A stretch of DNA of 23,129 nucleotides from CAZPAN01 sp964581165. Its GTDB lineage: Bacteria; Actinomycetota; Coriobacteriia; Coriobacteriales; CADBOM01. The stretch covers positions 1 to 23,129 of the forward strand of contig CAZOMM010000029.1 in the NCBI GenBank assembly GCA_964581165.1, given 5' to 3'. The notes beneath the pieces are model-generated. The model was not told the DNA's origin and did not search any database. It saw nothing but the letters and a program-made list of their open reading frames with translations. The position numbers were made by a program, and so were the translations under genes. Shown here in pieces: positions 1-7,617 of the stretch (positions within the stretch are counted from its first letter, which is position 1; each line of letters opens with the position of its first letter).

Positions 1-250
1 GGGCGGCCTTTTGGCAAGCTTGATAAGCTAAGCCTGCATAGCTTTAGCTATGATTACACGGGATCTTTAGGCATTTTTTTGAAATTATCCAGATCATCAA
101 AGCGCACCACTTTTTATAAGAGAAAAGGCCAGCAAAGCAGTCCTGCTTGGGGCTTCTTGTGTGATTTTGTGTTGTGAGGAGATAGGTGGAGTTTCAATGC
201 GGCATAGGGCCTAGGAAAGCTGCCGCGTTGTTTAGAGGAGGTAGATTGCA
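1..250 (+). other. Leader region upstream of leuC; no gene seen
   Basis: I find no convincing gene in this stretch. Around 135-152 the sequence can form a small hairpin (AAGCA / TGCTT with a GTCC loop) followed by moderately T-rich sequence, which could be part of an attenuator or the end of an upstream transcript. A strong ribosome binding site (GAGGAGG, 235-241) lies directly before the leuC reading frame. I could not identify a convincing promoter. Confidence 0.4.
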
Positions 251-1507
251 ATAGGAAAGACAATAGCGGAGAAAATCTTCTCCAAACACAGCGGAGTAGA
301 CGCTTATGCAAACGACATTGTTATTGCCGACATCGACTTTGCAATGAGTCAGGATGGAACTTCGGCGTTGGCAATCGATGCGATTGAAGATATGTCGGGC
401 GGCAAGGTCTTTGACAAAGACAAGGTCGCCATGGTTATGGATCATTCCTGCCCCTCCCCACTAGAGGGTGTCTCGGCAATACACGACAAGATGCGTAAGT
501 TTGGCGAAAAAACTGGAATTACAATCTACGACTGGGGTTGCGGAGTTTGTCATCAACTTGTTCCTGAGTCGGGCAAGATCGTTTGCGGAGACCTAGTGGT
601 AGGTTGCGATTCTCATACCTGCACATATGGTGCTCTCAATGTTTTTTCGACAGGTGTTGGCTCAACTGATGGTGCAGCGGCGATGATTGCTGGCAAGCTG
701 TGGTTTAGGGTACCCGAGACAATCAGGATCAACTTTAATGGCCAGCTTGCCCCCGGTGTCTTTTCCAAAGATATGATCCTTTATCTCGCAGGCATACTTA
801 GTGCCGATGGTGCCACCTATAAGGCTTTGGAATTTCATGGTGAGGCCATCGAGGCTTTGTCGGTTGATGCTCGCATGACTATCTCAAACATGGCTATCGA
901 AGTGGGGGCCAAGGCGGGTCTTATGGAGGCCGATCAAAAGACTCTCGATTTCTTTGCAGCTCACTCAGAGCGCAGCCCCGAGCCTGTATTTGCAGACGAA
1001 GATGCCACTTACTGCAGAGTGATCGATATTGATGTCTCTGAGTTAATCCCCCAAATTTCCAAACCTCATTCGGTGGACAATGTTAGCCCCATCGATGAGC
1101 TTGTTGGCACCCCTGTTGCCCAGGGTTACATCGGAACATGTACCAATGGGCGTGTGGAAGATCTGGCTATTGCCGCATCGATTCTTGCTGGCAAGAAGAT
1201 CAATCCCAAGTGCCGTCTTGTTGTAGCTCCTGCTTCTAGGCCTATTTATCTAGAGGCCATGGAGCAGGGCTATATCCAGCAGCTAGTTGAGGCTGGTGCC
1301 TGCATTGTTACCCCGGGATGTGGTCCTTGTGTGGGAACCCATAACGGAGTTCCTTCGGATGGCGAAAACGTAATCTCTACGGCTAATAGAAACTTTAAGG
1401 GCAGAATGGGTAATTCCAATGCCTTTATCTACCTGGGATCGCCTGCCACAGTGGCTGTCTCGATGATCGAGGGACAGATTGCCGATCCCCGTGGCTATAT
1501 CGGATAA
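251..1507 (+). CDS. leuC: 3-isopropylmalate dehydratase large subunit (LeuC/aconitase family), start codon abnormal
   Basis: Large subunit of the two-subunit [4Fe-4S] dehydratase that isomerises 2- to 3-isopropylmalate in leucine synthesis, working with LeuD just downstream. From 251 the product is 418 residues, normal for the short bacterial/archaeal branch. Seen motifs: DSHTCTYGA near 120, GTCTNGR with Cys297, and CGPC with Cys357 and Cys360, which supply the three cluster ligands. Family-typical N-terminal sequence (GKTIAEKIFS, then IADIDFAMSQDG) is encoded upstream of the first ATG at 344, so a start at 344 would cut off conserved sequence. The frame is closed by TAG at 242-244. The only codons left are ATT (245), ATA (251, 9 nt after the GAGGAGG site and aligned with the family Met) or a TTG at 246 that is one base out of frame. 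A one-base deletion is likely. Specificity could also be toward a related substrate (homoaconitate or aconitate). Confidence 0.9.
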   Translation: MGKTIAEKIFSKHSGVDAYANDIVIADIDFAMSQDGTSALAIDAIEDMSGGKVFDKDKVAMVMDHSCPSPLEGVSAIHDKMRKFGEKTGITIYDWGCGVCHQLVPESGKIVCGDLVVGCDSHTCTYGALNVFSTGVGSTDGAAAMIAGKLWFRVPETIRINFNGQLAPGVFSKDMILYLAGILSADGATYKALEFHGEAIEALSVDARMTISNMAIEVGAKAGLMEADQKTLDFFAAHSERSPEPVFADEDATYCRVIDIDVSELIPQISKPHSVDNVSPIDELVGTPVAQGYIGTCTNGRVEDLAIAASILAGKKINPKCRLVVAPASRPIYLEAMEQGYIQQLVEAGACIVTPGCGPCVGTHNGVPSDGENVISTANRNFKGRMGNSNAFIYLGSPATVAVSMIEGQIADPRGYIG

Positions 1508-1528
1508 CGAAAGGAGACCGACAGCCAT

Positions 1529-2029
1529 ATGCAGATAAGCGCAAAGGCATTTAAGTTTGGCGATGATGTAAACACCGACTATATCATCTCTGGAAAGTAC
1601 AAGTTCAAATCCAATGACATGGACGACATGGCTCATCATGCTATGGAAGAGCTAGATCCCAATTACTACGAAAAGGTCAAGCCACAGGGTGGAATTCTTG
1701 TGGCAGGGAGCAATTTTGGTATGGGTTCGAGTCGTGAGCAGGCCCCGTTAGTGCTCATTCATTCGAACACAAAGGCAGTGGTGGCCAAGAGTTTTGCGAG
1801 GATCTTCTACCGCAATGCAATCAACACCGGCCTGCCCGTGGTTGAGTGTGACACTGATCTCATTGACGAGGGGGACACTCTCGAGATTGATCTTGAAGGC
1901 GGAAAGATTGTTGATGTAGATAAAGGCCTTGAGATTCCCTTCTCTCCCTTGCCTCCTGTAATGGCAACTCTGCTGAACGATGGTGGACTTGCGGCTCACT
2001 TTAAAAAGTACAACGGTTTTAATCTCTAG
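1529..2029 (+). CDS. leuD: 3-isopropylmalate dehydratase small subunit (LeuD)
   Basis: Small (swivel-domain) subunit that completes the LeuCD dehydratase active site. The 166-residue length fits the short LeuD type. Seen: DDVNTDYIISGKY at 12-24, and GSNFGMGSSREQA at 60-72, the conserved substrate-binding segment. The ATG at 1529 has AAAGGAG about 12 nt upstream and lies 21 bp after leuC, so the two are co-transcribed. The loop that sets substrate choice in this family (YLRT in homoaconitase, YLVY-like in archaeal isopropylmalate isomerase) reads Y-K-F-K at 24-27, so the exact substrate cannot be read off. Leucine synthesis is the most economical call because leuA is also in the window. Confidence 0.92.
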   Translation: MQISAKAFKFGDDVNTDYIISGKYKFKSNDMDDMAHHAMEELDPNYYEKVKPQGGILVAGSNFGMGSSREQAPLVLIHSNTKAVVAKSFARIFYRNAINTGLPVVECDTDLIDEGDTLEIDLEGGKIVDVDKGLEIPFSPLPPVMATLLNDGGLAAHFKKYNGFNL

Positions 2030-2039
2030 GAGAAATTAG

Positions 2040-2705
2040 ATGGCCAAATCATCGAAGAGCCGGATATATGAGGAAGTAGATGGTATTAAGCGAATTGATG
2101 TAAATCCCGAGGTCAGCAAGGATGAGTATGCACAGCTAGCTGTCTCGGATCCTGATGTGCTAGAAGCGCTGATAAGCAGCCTATGTGGTGACGGCAGGAG
2201 GGTTAGACAGTTTTCTGCCACAATACTTTCACAGGTGGCACGAACCAATCCCTCTTTGCTGGTGTCCAGCATCGAAAAACTAGAGGATGCCCTGCATCGA
2301 CCCGAGGCACAGACTAGGTGGAATGTTCTCGATGCGATGTACGAGCTAGTGTCCTTTGATCTTGATGGGTGTATGGATGCCATGGTAGGTGCCGAGGCCT
2401 CGCTATACGATGAGGATTCAGGCTTGGCTAGGCTTTCGGCTTTTCGCTTTATGTGCAGGTTGGGCGAGGAAGATGCCGGAGCATCCGAGAAGGTTTGGCC
2501 ATATATCGATGAGGCTGTGCAGTGCTATCACGGTGATCCTGAGTTTAACGAGATGCTCGATGAGTTGCTTAAGTTCGCAAGAAGCAAGGCATCGGCCGAT
2601 GTTAAAGCCAAGTTGATAGACAGGATGCGCTTTGATGCTGATTCTGGCAAAGGAACGCTGCAAAAGCGTGCACAGGCAATAATCGAAGCCTGCGAGCAGG
2701 GCTAA
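2040..2705 (+). CDS. HEAT-repeat-like protein of unknown function in the leuCD operon
   Basis: Predicted 221-residue soluble protein with no signal peptide or membrane segment. It is almost entirely helical in character, with repeated pairs of amphipathic helices (for example LEALISSLCGDGRRVRQFSA, then LEDALHRPEAQTRWNVLDAM), typical of HEAT or armadillo-like scaffolds. No catalytic motif is visible. The ATG at 2040 follows the leuD stop by 10 bp, and the ribosome site (AGGAGA, 2028-2033) overlaps that stop, so it is translationally tied to leuCD. A terminator follows at once. Position suggests a binding or assembly role linked to the operon's enzymes, but this is inference. I do not recognise a named family beyond the helical-repeat fold. 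Confidence 0.8.
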   Translation: MAKSSKSRIYEEVDGIKRIDVNPEVSKDEYAQLAVSDPDVLEALISSLCGDGRRVRQFSATILSQVARTNPSLLVSSIEKLEDALHRPEAQTRWNVLDAMYELVSFDLDGCMDAMVGAEASLYDEDSGLARLSAFRFMCRLGEEDAGASEKVWPYIDEAVQCYHGDPEFNEMLDELLKFARSKASADVKAKLIDRMRFDADSGKGTLQKRAQAIIEACEQG

Positions 2706-2727
2706 GTTTGCAAGGTTTTAGTTAGAG

Positions 2728-2754
2728 ACGGCGCGGGGATCTCGCGCCGTTTTG
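2728..2754 (+). terminator. Intrinsic terminator after the leuCD-HEAT operon
   Basis: Perfect 8-bp stem ACGGCGCG (2728-2735) with CGCGCCGT (2743-2750), 7-nt loop, followed by a short T run. It lies 23 bp after the HEAT-like gene's stop and separates that operon from the dehydrogenase gene beyond the gap. Confidence 0.8.
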
Positions 2755-2775
2755 CAGCTTTTGGATATAACAAGC

Positions 2776-2875
2776 NNNNNNNNNNNNNNNNNNNNNNNNN
2801 NNNNNNNNNNNNNNNNNNNNNNNNNNNNNNNNNNNNNNNNNNNNNNNNNNNNNNNNNNNNNNNNNNNNNNNNNNN
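2776..2875. other. Assembly gap (100 Ns)
   Basis: Exactly 100 Ns, a conventional placeholder of unknown true length. It lies between the terminator and the ribosome site of the downstream dehydrogenase, so the promoter of that gene, and possibly a small gene, may be missing. Confidence 0.98.
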
Positions 2876-2905
2876 AAGGCTAAAGGCAAGATAAGGAGTC
2901 GCAAA

Positions 2906-4006
2906 TTGGCAAAGCATGTTGTAACACTCATTCCTGGTGATGGAATCGGACCTGAGATTGTAGACGCAATGGTCAAAGTGGTCGAATCCACTGGCGTAGA
3001 TATTGAGTGGGAGGTAGCAGATGCAGGGGCTCATCTGATGGATGAGTATGGAACTCCGCTTCCCGACTACGTGGTTGATTCAATCAAAAAGAACAAAGTC
3101 GCAATCAAAGGCCCAATTACAACTCCTGTAGGTACAGGCTTTAGATCTGTTAATGTGGCTCTTCGCAAAAAGCTAGACCTCTATGCCAACCTTAGGCCTT
3201 GTCGTTCTATCGATGGAACCGGTGCTAGATACGACGATGTTGATGTCGTTTTGGTAAGAGAGAACACCGAAGACCTCTATGCTGGAATTGAGTTTGAGGA
3301 GGGCACTGAAGAGGCTGCCGAACTCATCAAGTTCATTTCTGATAAGGGAGCAGGTCAGATTCGTCCCGATTCCGGAATCTCCATTAAGCCAATTTCGATT
3401 ACAGCCACCAAGCGTATAGTTCGTTTTGCCTTTGAATATGCAATTGCAAATGGACGTAAATTGGTAACAGCAGTGCACAAAGCTAACATCCAAAAGTACT
3501 CTGACGGGCTGTTCCTTAAGGCTGCTCGTGAGGTTGCGGCCGAATACGAAGGTCGTGTGGATTTTGAGGATCGAATTGTAGATGCCACTTGCATGGGCCT
3601 AGTTTTGCATCCCAACACCTTTGATGTTGTGGTGCTTCCCAATCTTTATGGGGATATCGTCTCGGATCTCTGCGCCGGCCTTGTGGGCGGTTTGGGAATT
3701 GCTCCTGGGGCAAATATCGGTGATGAGTGTGCGGTTTTTGAGCCAGTTCATGGTTCGGCACCAATTCATGCTGGTAAGAACAAGGCCAATCCAACGGCAC
3801 TCTTGCTCACTTCGGTTCTTATGCTCAACCATATTGAGGAGCGCGAGGCAGCAACTAGGGTCTTCAATGCCGTTGTTGATGTTATAGGGCGCGGCGAGGA
3901 TGTTACCTACGATATAAAGCGAACCATCACTGGTTCTACTGATGGCTGTGTTACAACCACAGAGTTTGCCGATGCGCTGATTAGGTCTATCAATTCCAAG
4001 CATTAG
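2906..4006 (+). CDS. icd: Isocitrate dehydrogenase-type decarboxylating dehydrogenase (isocitrate/isopropylmalate dehydrogenase family)
   Basis: Oxidative decarboxylase of the isocitrate/isopropylmalate dehydrogenase family, 366 residues from TTG 2906, with AAGGAG 7 nt upstream. Substrate signatures favour isocitrate: R-S-V-N at 80-83 holds the Ser-x-Asn seen in isocitrate enzymes, and RENTED at 118-123 replaces the REL-TGG of true LeuB. Metal ligands are in NLYGDIVSDLCAG (Asp250, Asp254). The cofactor loop is HGSAPIHAG (282-290). The Lys-Tyr pair that NADP enzymes carry there is Ile286-His287, so NAD is the likelier cofactor. It sits next to leuCD, so it may serve as LeuB in practice or be a 2-oxoglutarate-forming enzyme for glutamate synthesis. 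Family is certain, substrate less so. Confidence 0.87.
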   Translation: MAKHVVTLIPGDGIGPEIVDAMVKVVESTGVDIEWEVADAGAHLMDEYGTPLPDYVVDSIKKNKVAIKGPITTPVGTGFRSVNVALRKKLDLYANLRPCRSIDGTGARYDDVDVVLVRENTEDLYAGIEFEEGTEEAAELIKFISDKGAGQIRPDSGISIKPISITATKRIVRFAFEYAIANGRKLVTAVHKANIQKYSDGLFLKAAREVAAEYEGRVDFEDRIVDATCMGLVLHPNTFDVVVLPNLYGDIVSDLCAGLVGGLGIAPGANIGDECAVFEPVHGSAPIHAGKNKANPTALLLTSVLMLNHIEEREAATRVFNAVVDVIGRGEDVTYDIKRTITGSTDGCVTTTEFADALIRSINSKH

Positions 4007-4016
4007 GATCTAGGGA

Positions 4017-4146
4017 TCAAGCAAGCGTTTTGGGTACGTTTTAGGCACCGAGGCTCAAGCAAGCGTTTTGGGCATCTTGGCTTTGGGTTTGGTATTGGGT
4101 TTTAGCCGCTAGGGCTCAAGTTTTGGGCATCAAGACTCAAGTTTTG
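4017..4146 (+). repeat. Imperfect direct repeats upstream of ahcY
   Basis: An exact 18-bp direct repeat (TCAAGCAAGCGTTTTGGG) occurs at 4017-4034 and 4055-4072. Shortened relatives (TCAAGTTTTGG) occur at 4116-4126 and 4137-4147. The G+T-rich spacer between also repeats TTTTGGG-like words. The array fills most of the 166 bp between the dehydrogenase and ahcY, just before the AGGAGG ribosome site at about 4159. It could be transcription-factor half-sites or simple slippage products. Confidence 0.75.
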
Positions 4147-4172
4147 GATCTGAGTTTTAGGAGGAATAAGTC

Positions 4173-5450
4173 ATGGCATCGATCGATGGTATTGAGTGCG
4201 ACATCAAGGACATCTCTTTGGCAGATGCTGGACGTGATCGTATTGAATGGGCAGACATGGACATGCCCGTGCTTTCGCTTATTCGCAAGAGATTCGAGGT
4301 CGAAAAACCACTTGAAGGCATAAGAATTGGCGCATGTCTGCATGTGACTACCGAGACGGCAAATCTTATGAGAACTTTGGTTGCCGGTGGTGCCGATGTG
4401 GCCTTGTGTGCTTCTAATCCTCTGTCTACTCAAGACGATACAGCCGCTGCTTTGGTTAAGCATTATGGGATCAAGGTCTTTGCTATTAAGGGCGAAGACA
4501 CCGAGACCTACTACAAACACATCGACTCGGTTATCGATATACATCCGCAGATCACAATTGACGATGGGGCCGATTTGGTGAGTCGCATCCATGGGGAGCG
4601 CAGAGATGTTTTGGATGGAATCATCGGCGGCATGGAGGAGACAACCACAGGTGTTGTGCGAATGGCCGCGATGGCTGCCGATGGAGTTTTGCGCTATCCG
4701 GTAATCAACGTCAACGATGCCAATACCAAGCACTTCTTTGACAATAGATATGGCACTGGCCAGTCTTCGCTTGATGGTGTGATTAGGGCAACAAACAGAC
4801 TGATGGCTGGTAGAACTCTTGTGGTTTCGGGCTATGGATGGTGTGGCAGGGGTCTCGCAATGCGTGCTGCTGGCATGGGCATGAAGGTTATCGTTTGCGA
4901 GGTTGATCCTTTGCGTGCACTCGAGGCCCACATGGATGGCTATCGCGTAATGCCCTGCGCCGAGGCTGCCAAAGAATGCGATATTTGGATCACAGTTACA
5001 AGTAATGTCAATGTTGTGGATGAGGCTGCTTTTAAGAACATGAAGGATGGAGCGATCATCTCCAACTCTGGTCACTTTAACTCCGAGATTAACATTCCTT
5101 GGCTCGAATCCAATTGTGTCTCTAAACGTCAGCTCAAACCTTTGGTTGAGCAGTATGAGCTAGCCGATGGTCGCAAGATCATTCTTTTAGCCGAGGGTCG
5201 TTTGGTTAATCTGTCTTGTGCTGAGGGGCATCCGGCTGAGGTTATGGATATGTCTTTTGCCAACCAAGCACTTTGCGCTGAGTTCATAGTGCGCGAGGGC
5301 AGGGATATGGCTCCAAATTGCTATGACGTTCCCAGAAAAATCGACGATGACATTGCCAGGCTTAAGCTTGAGGCCTTGGGCGTAAAGATCGACACTCTTA
5401 GCGACGAGCAGCGCGAGTATTTGTCGTCTTGGGATATGGGAACGGAGTAG
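4173..5450 (+). CDS. ahcY: Adenosylhomocysteinase (S-adenosylhomocysteine hydrolase)
   Basis: NAD-dependent cytosolic enzyme that splits S-adenosylhomocysteine to homocysteine and adenosine, relieving product inhibition of methyltransferases. The product is 425 residues, normal for the family. Seen: LHVTTETANL near 56 (substrate nucleoside site), NPLSTQDD at 82-89, EETTTG at 155-160, NDANTKHFFDN at 171-181 with catalytic Lys176 and Asp180, Rossmann SGYGWCGRG at 209-217, and NSGHFNSEI. The C-terminus lacks the K-P-x-x-Y-R-Y ending of eukaryotic and proteobacterial enzymes, resembling archaeal/thermophile-type members, some of which act on S-inosylhomocysteine. The ATG has AGGAGG upstream. It lies one base before mtnA, so the two form an operon for recycling S-adenosylmethionine by-products. 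Confidence 0.94.
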   Translation: MASIDGIECDIKDISLADAGRDRIEWADMDMPVLSLIRKRFEVEKPLEGIRIGACLHVTTETANLMRTLVAGGADVALCASNPLSTQDDTAAALVKHYGIKVFAIKGEDTETYYKHIDSVIDIHPQITIDDGADLVSRIHGERRDVLDGIIGGMEETTTGVVRMAAMAADGVLRYPVINVNDANTKHFFDNRYGTGQSSLDGVIRATNRLMAGRTLVVSGYGWCGRGLAMRAAGMGMKVIVCEVDPLRALEAHMDGYRVMPCAEAAKECDIWITVTSNVNVVDEAAFKNMKDGAIISNSGHFNSEINIPWLESNCVSKRQLKPLVEQYELADGRKIILLAEGRLVNLSCAEGHPAEVMDMSFANQALCAEFIVREGRDMAPNCYDVPRKIDDDIARLKLEALGVKIDTLSDEQREYLSSWDMGTE

Positions 5451-5451
5451 A

Positions 5452-6735
5452 TTGGCTATGGCTTCGGTCGAGCAGCTTCCAAGAAGTATTTGGTGGCAGG
5501 ATGCTGCTGAGCAGGATACTGCTGGGCAGGATGCTGCTGAGCAGGATGCTGCTAGCGGGGATGCTTCTGGGGAAGATGTCGCTGGCGGAGATGCTACCAG
5601 CAAGGACACCGCTGGCGAGGATGCTACTAAGGCTAGGTTGGTATATGTAGGGCTTATCGATCAGCGAAAGCTGCCCTCGCAGCTCGAGACAATTAAGTGC
5701 TACAAACATTCGCAGATGATCGATGCCATAAAAACTCTTGCGCTGCGAGGTGCACCAGCTATAGGAGCTGGAGGTGCCTTTGCTCTTGCTCTTTGGGCTT
5801 TTAATGAGGCCGGAGATATGCCTGATGTCAACGATGCCTCCTCGATGATTGAGGCCATGAAGCCTGTTGCTGATGAGATTGCCTCTGCTAGACCAACAGC
5901 CGTAAATCTTTCTTGGGCTGTAAACAAGGTAACAGCTGCTGCTCACGAGGCCTGCAAGACAGCACCAGCTGGCGAGGCAGGTACTAAGTATGTGGCAGAT
6001 GCCATGCTTGCTAAAGCCAAGCAGATTGCACAGGCCGACGAGGCATCTAACAGAGCAATTGGCAAAGCTGGTGCCGATCTATTTGAAGAGCTGGCCAACG
6101 ATAGGGATGGCAAAAAACTGGCGATTATGACCCACTGTAATGCGGGTTCTCTTGCGACTGTTTTTTACGGCACTGCCCTAGGGGTTGTTTATTCGGCCTT
6201 TGATCGCGGGCTTATCGAGCGTGTTTATACCTGCGAAACAAGGCCGCTTAATCAAGGTTCTCGTCTTAGCTCTTGGGAGCTATCACATTCTGGAGTTCCT
6301 ACAACCCTGATTTGTGATGATATGGCTGCATCCACAATGGCGGCAGGACTTGTTGATGCCGTTATTGTGGGTGCCGATAGAATTGCAGCCAATGGAGATA
6401 CCGCCAACAAAATTGGAACAATGGGTCATGCGATACTGGCCAAGCATTTTGGAATTCCTTTTTATGTGGCCGCTCCGTTTTCTACCATCGACATCTCCAT
6501 CCCCGATGGCAGCCACATCACAATCGAACAGCGCGATCCTAGCGAGGTGCGTGGAGTGTCGGGGAGTGTTTTTATTGACGGCATCACCCTAGATACCTGG
6601 ATGGCTACAGCTCCACAAGATATCGATGTTCTAAATCCCGCATTTGATGTTACGCCAGCATCTCTTATCAGCGCGATAATTACTGATAAAGGCGTGATTT
6701 TTCCAGACGATAATGGCAGCTACTCTTTTATCTAG
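5452..6735 (+). CDS. mtnA: S-methyl-5-thioribose-1-phosphate isomerase with a pentapeptide-repeat insertion
   Basis: Isomerises methylthioribose-1-phosphate to methylthioribulose-1-phosphate in methionine salvage. The product is 427 residues, about 60-80 longer than usual. Seen: ALRGAPAIGAGGAFAL, the catalytic-Cys segment THCNAGSLAT, and GADRIAANGDTANKIGT with the catalytic Asp. The start is TTG 5452 (GGAG 4 nt upstream) or ATG 5458 (GGAG 10 nt upstream). It begins one base after the ahcY stop. The N-terminal strand (SIWWQD) is separated from its continuation (ARLVYVGLIDQRKLP) by nine five-residue units at residues 16-60, with Asp as each unit's second residue. This insertion sits in a surface turn and leaves every active-site motif intact, so activity is probably retained. 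Confidence 0.93.
   Translation: MAMASVEQLPRSIWWQDAAEQDTAGQDAAEQDAASGDASGEDVAGGDATSKDTAGEDATKARLVYVGLIDQRKLPSQLETIKCYKHSQMIDAIKTLALRGAPAIGAGGAFALALWAFNEAGDMPDVNDASSMIEAMKPVADEIASARPTAVNLSWAVNKVTAAAHEACKTAPAGEAGTKYVADAMLAKAKQIAQADEASNRAIGKAGADLFEELANDRDGKKLAIMTHCNAGSLATVFYGTALGVVYSAFDRGLIERVYTCETRPLNQGSRLSSWELSHSGVPTTLICDDMAASTMAAGLVDAVIVGADRIAANGDTANKIGTMGHAILAKHFGIPFYVAAPFSTIDISIPDGSHITIEQRDPSEVRGVSGSVFIDGITLDTWMATAPQDIDVLNPAFDVTPASLISAIITDKGVIFPDDNGSYSFI
5497..5631 (+). repeat. In-frame 15-bp tandem array inside mtnA (9 units)
   Basis: Nine 15-bp units encoding QDAAE, QDTAG, QDAAE, QDAAS, GDASG, EDVAG, GDATS, KDTAG and EDATK. The first units are nearly identical in DNA (CAGGATGCTGCTGAG) and later ones are diverged. 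The array is in phase with the reading frame and adds 45 residues that other MtnA proteins lack. Confidence 0.9.
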
Positions 6736-6858
6736 TAGTTGTTTAGTAGCTGTTTGGACTCCATTTAGTTTACGTTTAGGATTTTTCTCAGCCCCAAGTT
6801 AAATCCAGCTTGGAAATCTCAAGTTCTCCGTTTAGATTTTCCTGTCATATTCTTTTGA

Positions 6859-7617
6859 ATGGAAGGTCTTCGCAAAAAGAGGCCTAACAACAGGGCTTCT
6901 AAGGGCATATCAAATAGTTTGGCAAGAGTGGCTTATGGAATTGCCGATTTAGTATGGCCTATGCGCTGCATAGGCTGCGACATGCCTGGAGTCTCACTCT
7001 GTGATGATTGCGAAGCCAAACTCCCCAAGATTGATCAAAGACTGGCCTGTCGTTTATGTGGTGCTCCCTATGGGATCATCCAATGCACTGAATGCTGGAC
7101 GGGCGAGGGGCAATTCTTCTATCCCTTTACAAATGCGATATGTGCTTTGGAACATCGCGACCTAGGCTCCAAAATTGTTACCTTGTACAAGGATGCAGGC
7201 GAGCGCGGACTGGCAAAACATATAGCTGCACTTATTGCCGAGGCTATACAGCAGCGTTGTCAAATGGACAAAATTCAGATAGATATGCTAACCAGTGTTC
7301 CCTCGCGACCTTCGGCTATTGCACGTAGGGGCTTCGATCACATCTCTTTGCTTGTAAGTGAATTAACTAAGCTCCTCGATATCAATTACATAAGCACACT
7401 GTCGACCACAGAGGCCTTTGATCAAAGAGTGTTGGGCAGGCAAGAAAGGATGCAGAATATGCAAGGGGCCTTTAAATGTGACCTTAAGTTATCTGGAAAC
7501 ATTCTTTTGATAGATGACGTTTTTACCAGTGGAGCTACCGCAGGCGCCGCAAGTCTTGCAATTCTCGAAGCTGGAGCACAAAGTGTAATCTTCGCGGCTT
7601 TATGCAGGGTCTGGTAG
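6859..7617 (+). CDS. comF: ComF-family phosphoribosyltransferase with zinc-binding Cys pairs
   Basis: Amidophosphoribosyltransferase-like protein of the ComF/GntX family, which is needed for DNA uptake in naturally competent bacteria and is broadly conserved elsewhere. The product is 252 residues. N-terminal Cys pairs at CIGC (37-40), CDDC (48-51), CRLC (64-67) and CTEC (76-79) form the double zinc finger. The C-terminal phosphoribosyl-pyrophosphate loop is ILLIDDVFTSGAT, with the preceding R-R-G-F-D-H motif typical of ComF. The ATG at 6859 has no clear ribosome site, so the exact start is uncertain, and the first ~30 residues before the zinc fingers look non-conserved. No other competence gene is present in the window. 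Confidence 0.88.
   Translation: MEGLRKKRPNNRASKGISNSLARVAYGIADLVWPMRCIGCDMPGVSLCDDCEAKLPKIDQRLACRLCGAPYGIIQCTECWTGEGQFFYPFTNAICALEHRDLGSKIVTLYKDAGERGLAKHIAALIAEAIQQRCQMDKIQIDMLTSVPSRPSAIARRGFDHISLLVSELTKLLDINYISTLSTTEAFDQRVLGRQERMQNMQGAFKCDLKLSGNILLIDDVFTSGATAGAASLAILEAGAQSVIFAALCRVW

Noticed and set aside
4137..5075. A 312-codon open frame on - opposite ahcY
   Set aside because: It lies wholly antisense to a clear adenosylhomocysteinase and its translation is Cys/His/Ser-rich without recognisable motifs, as expected of a shadow frame.
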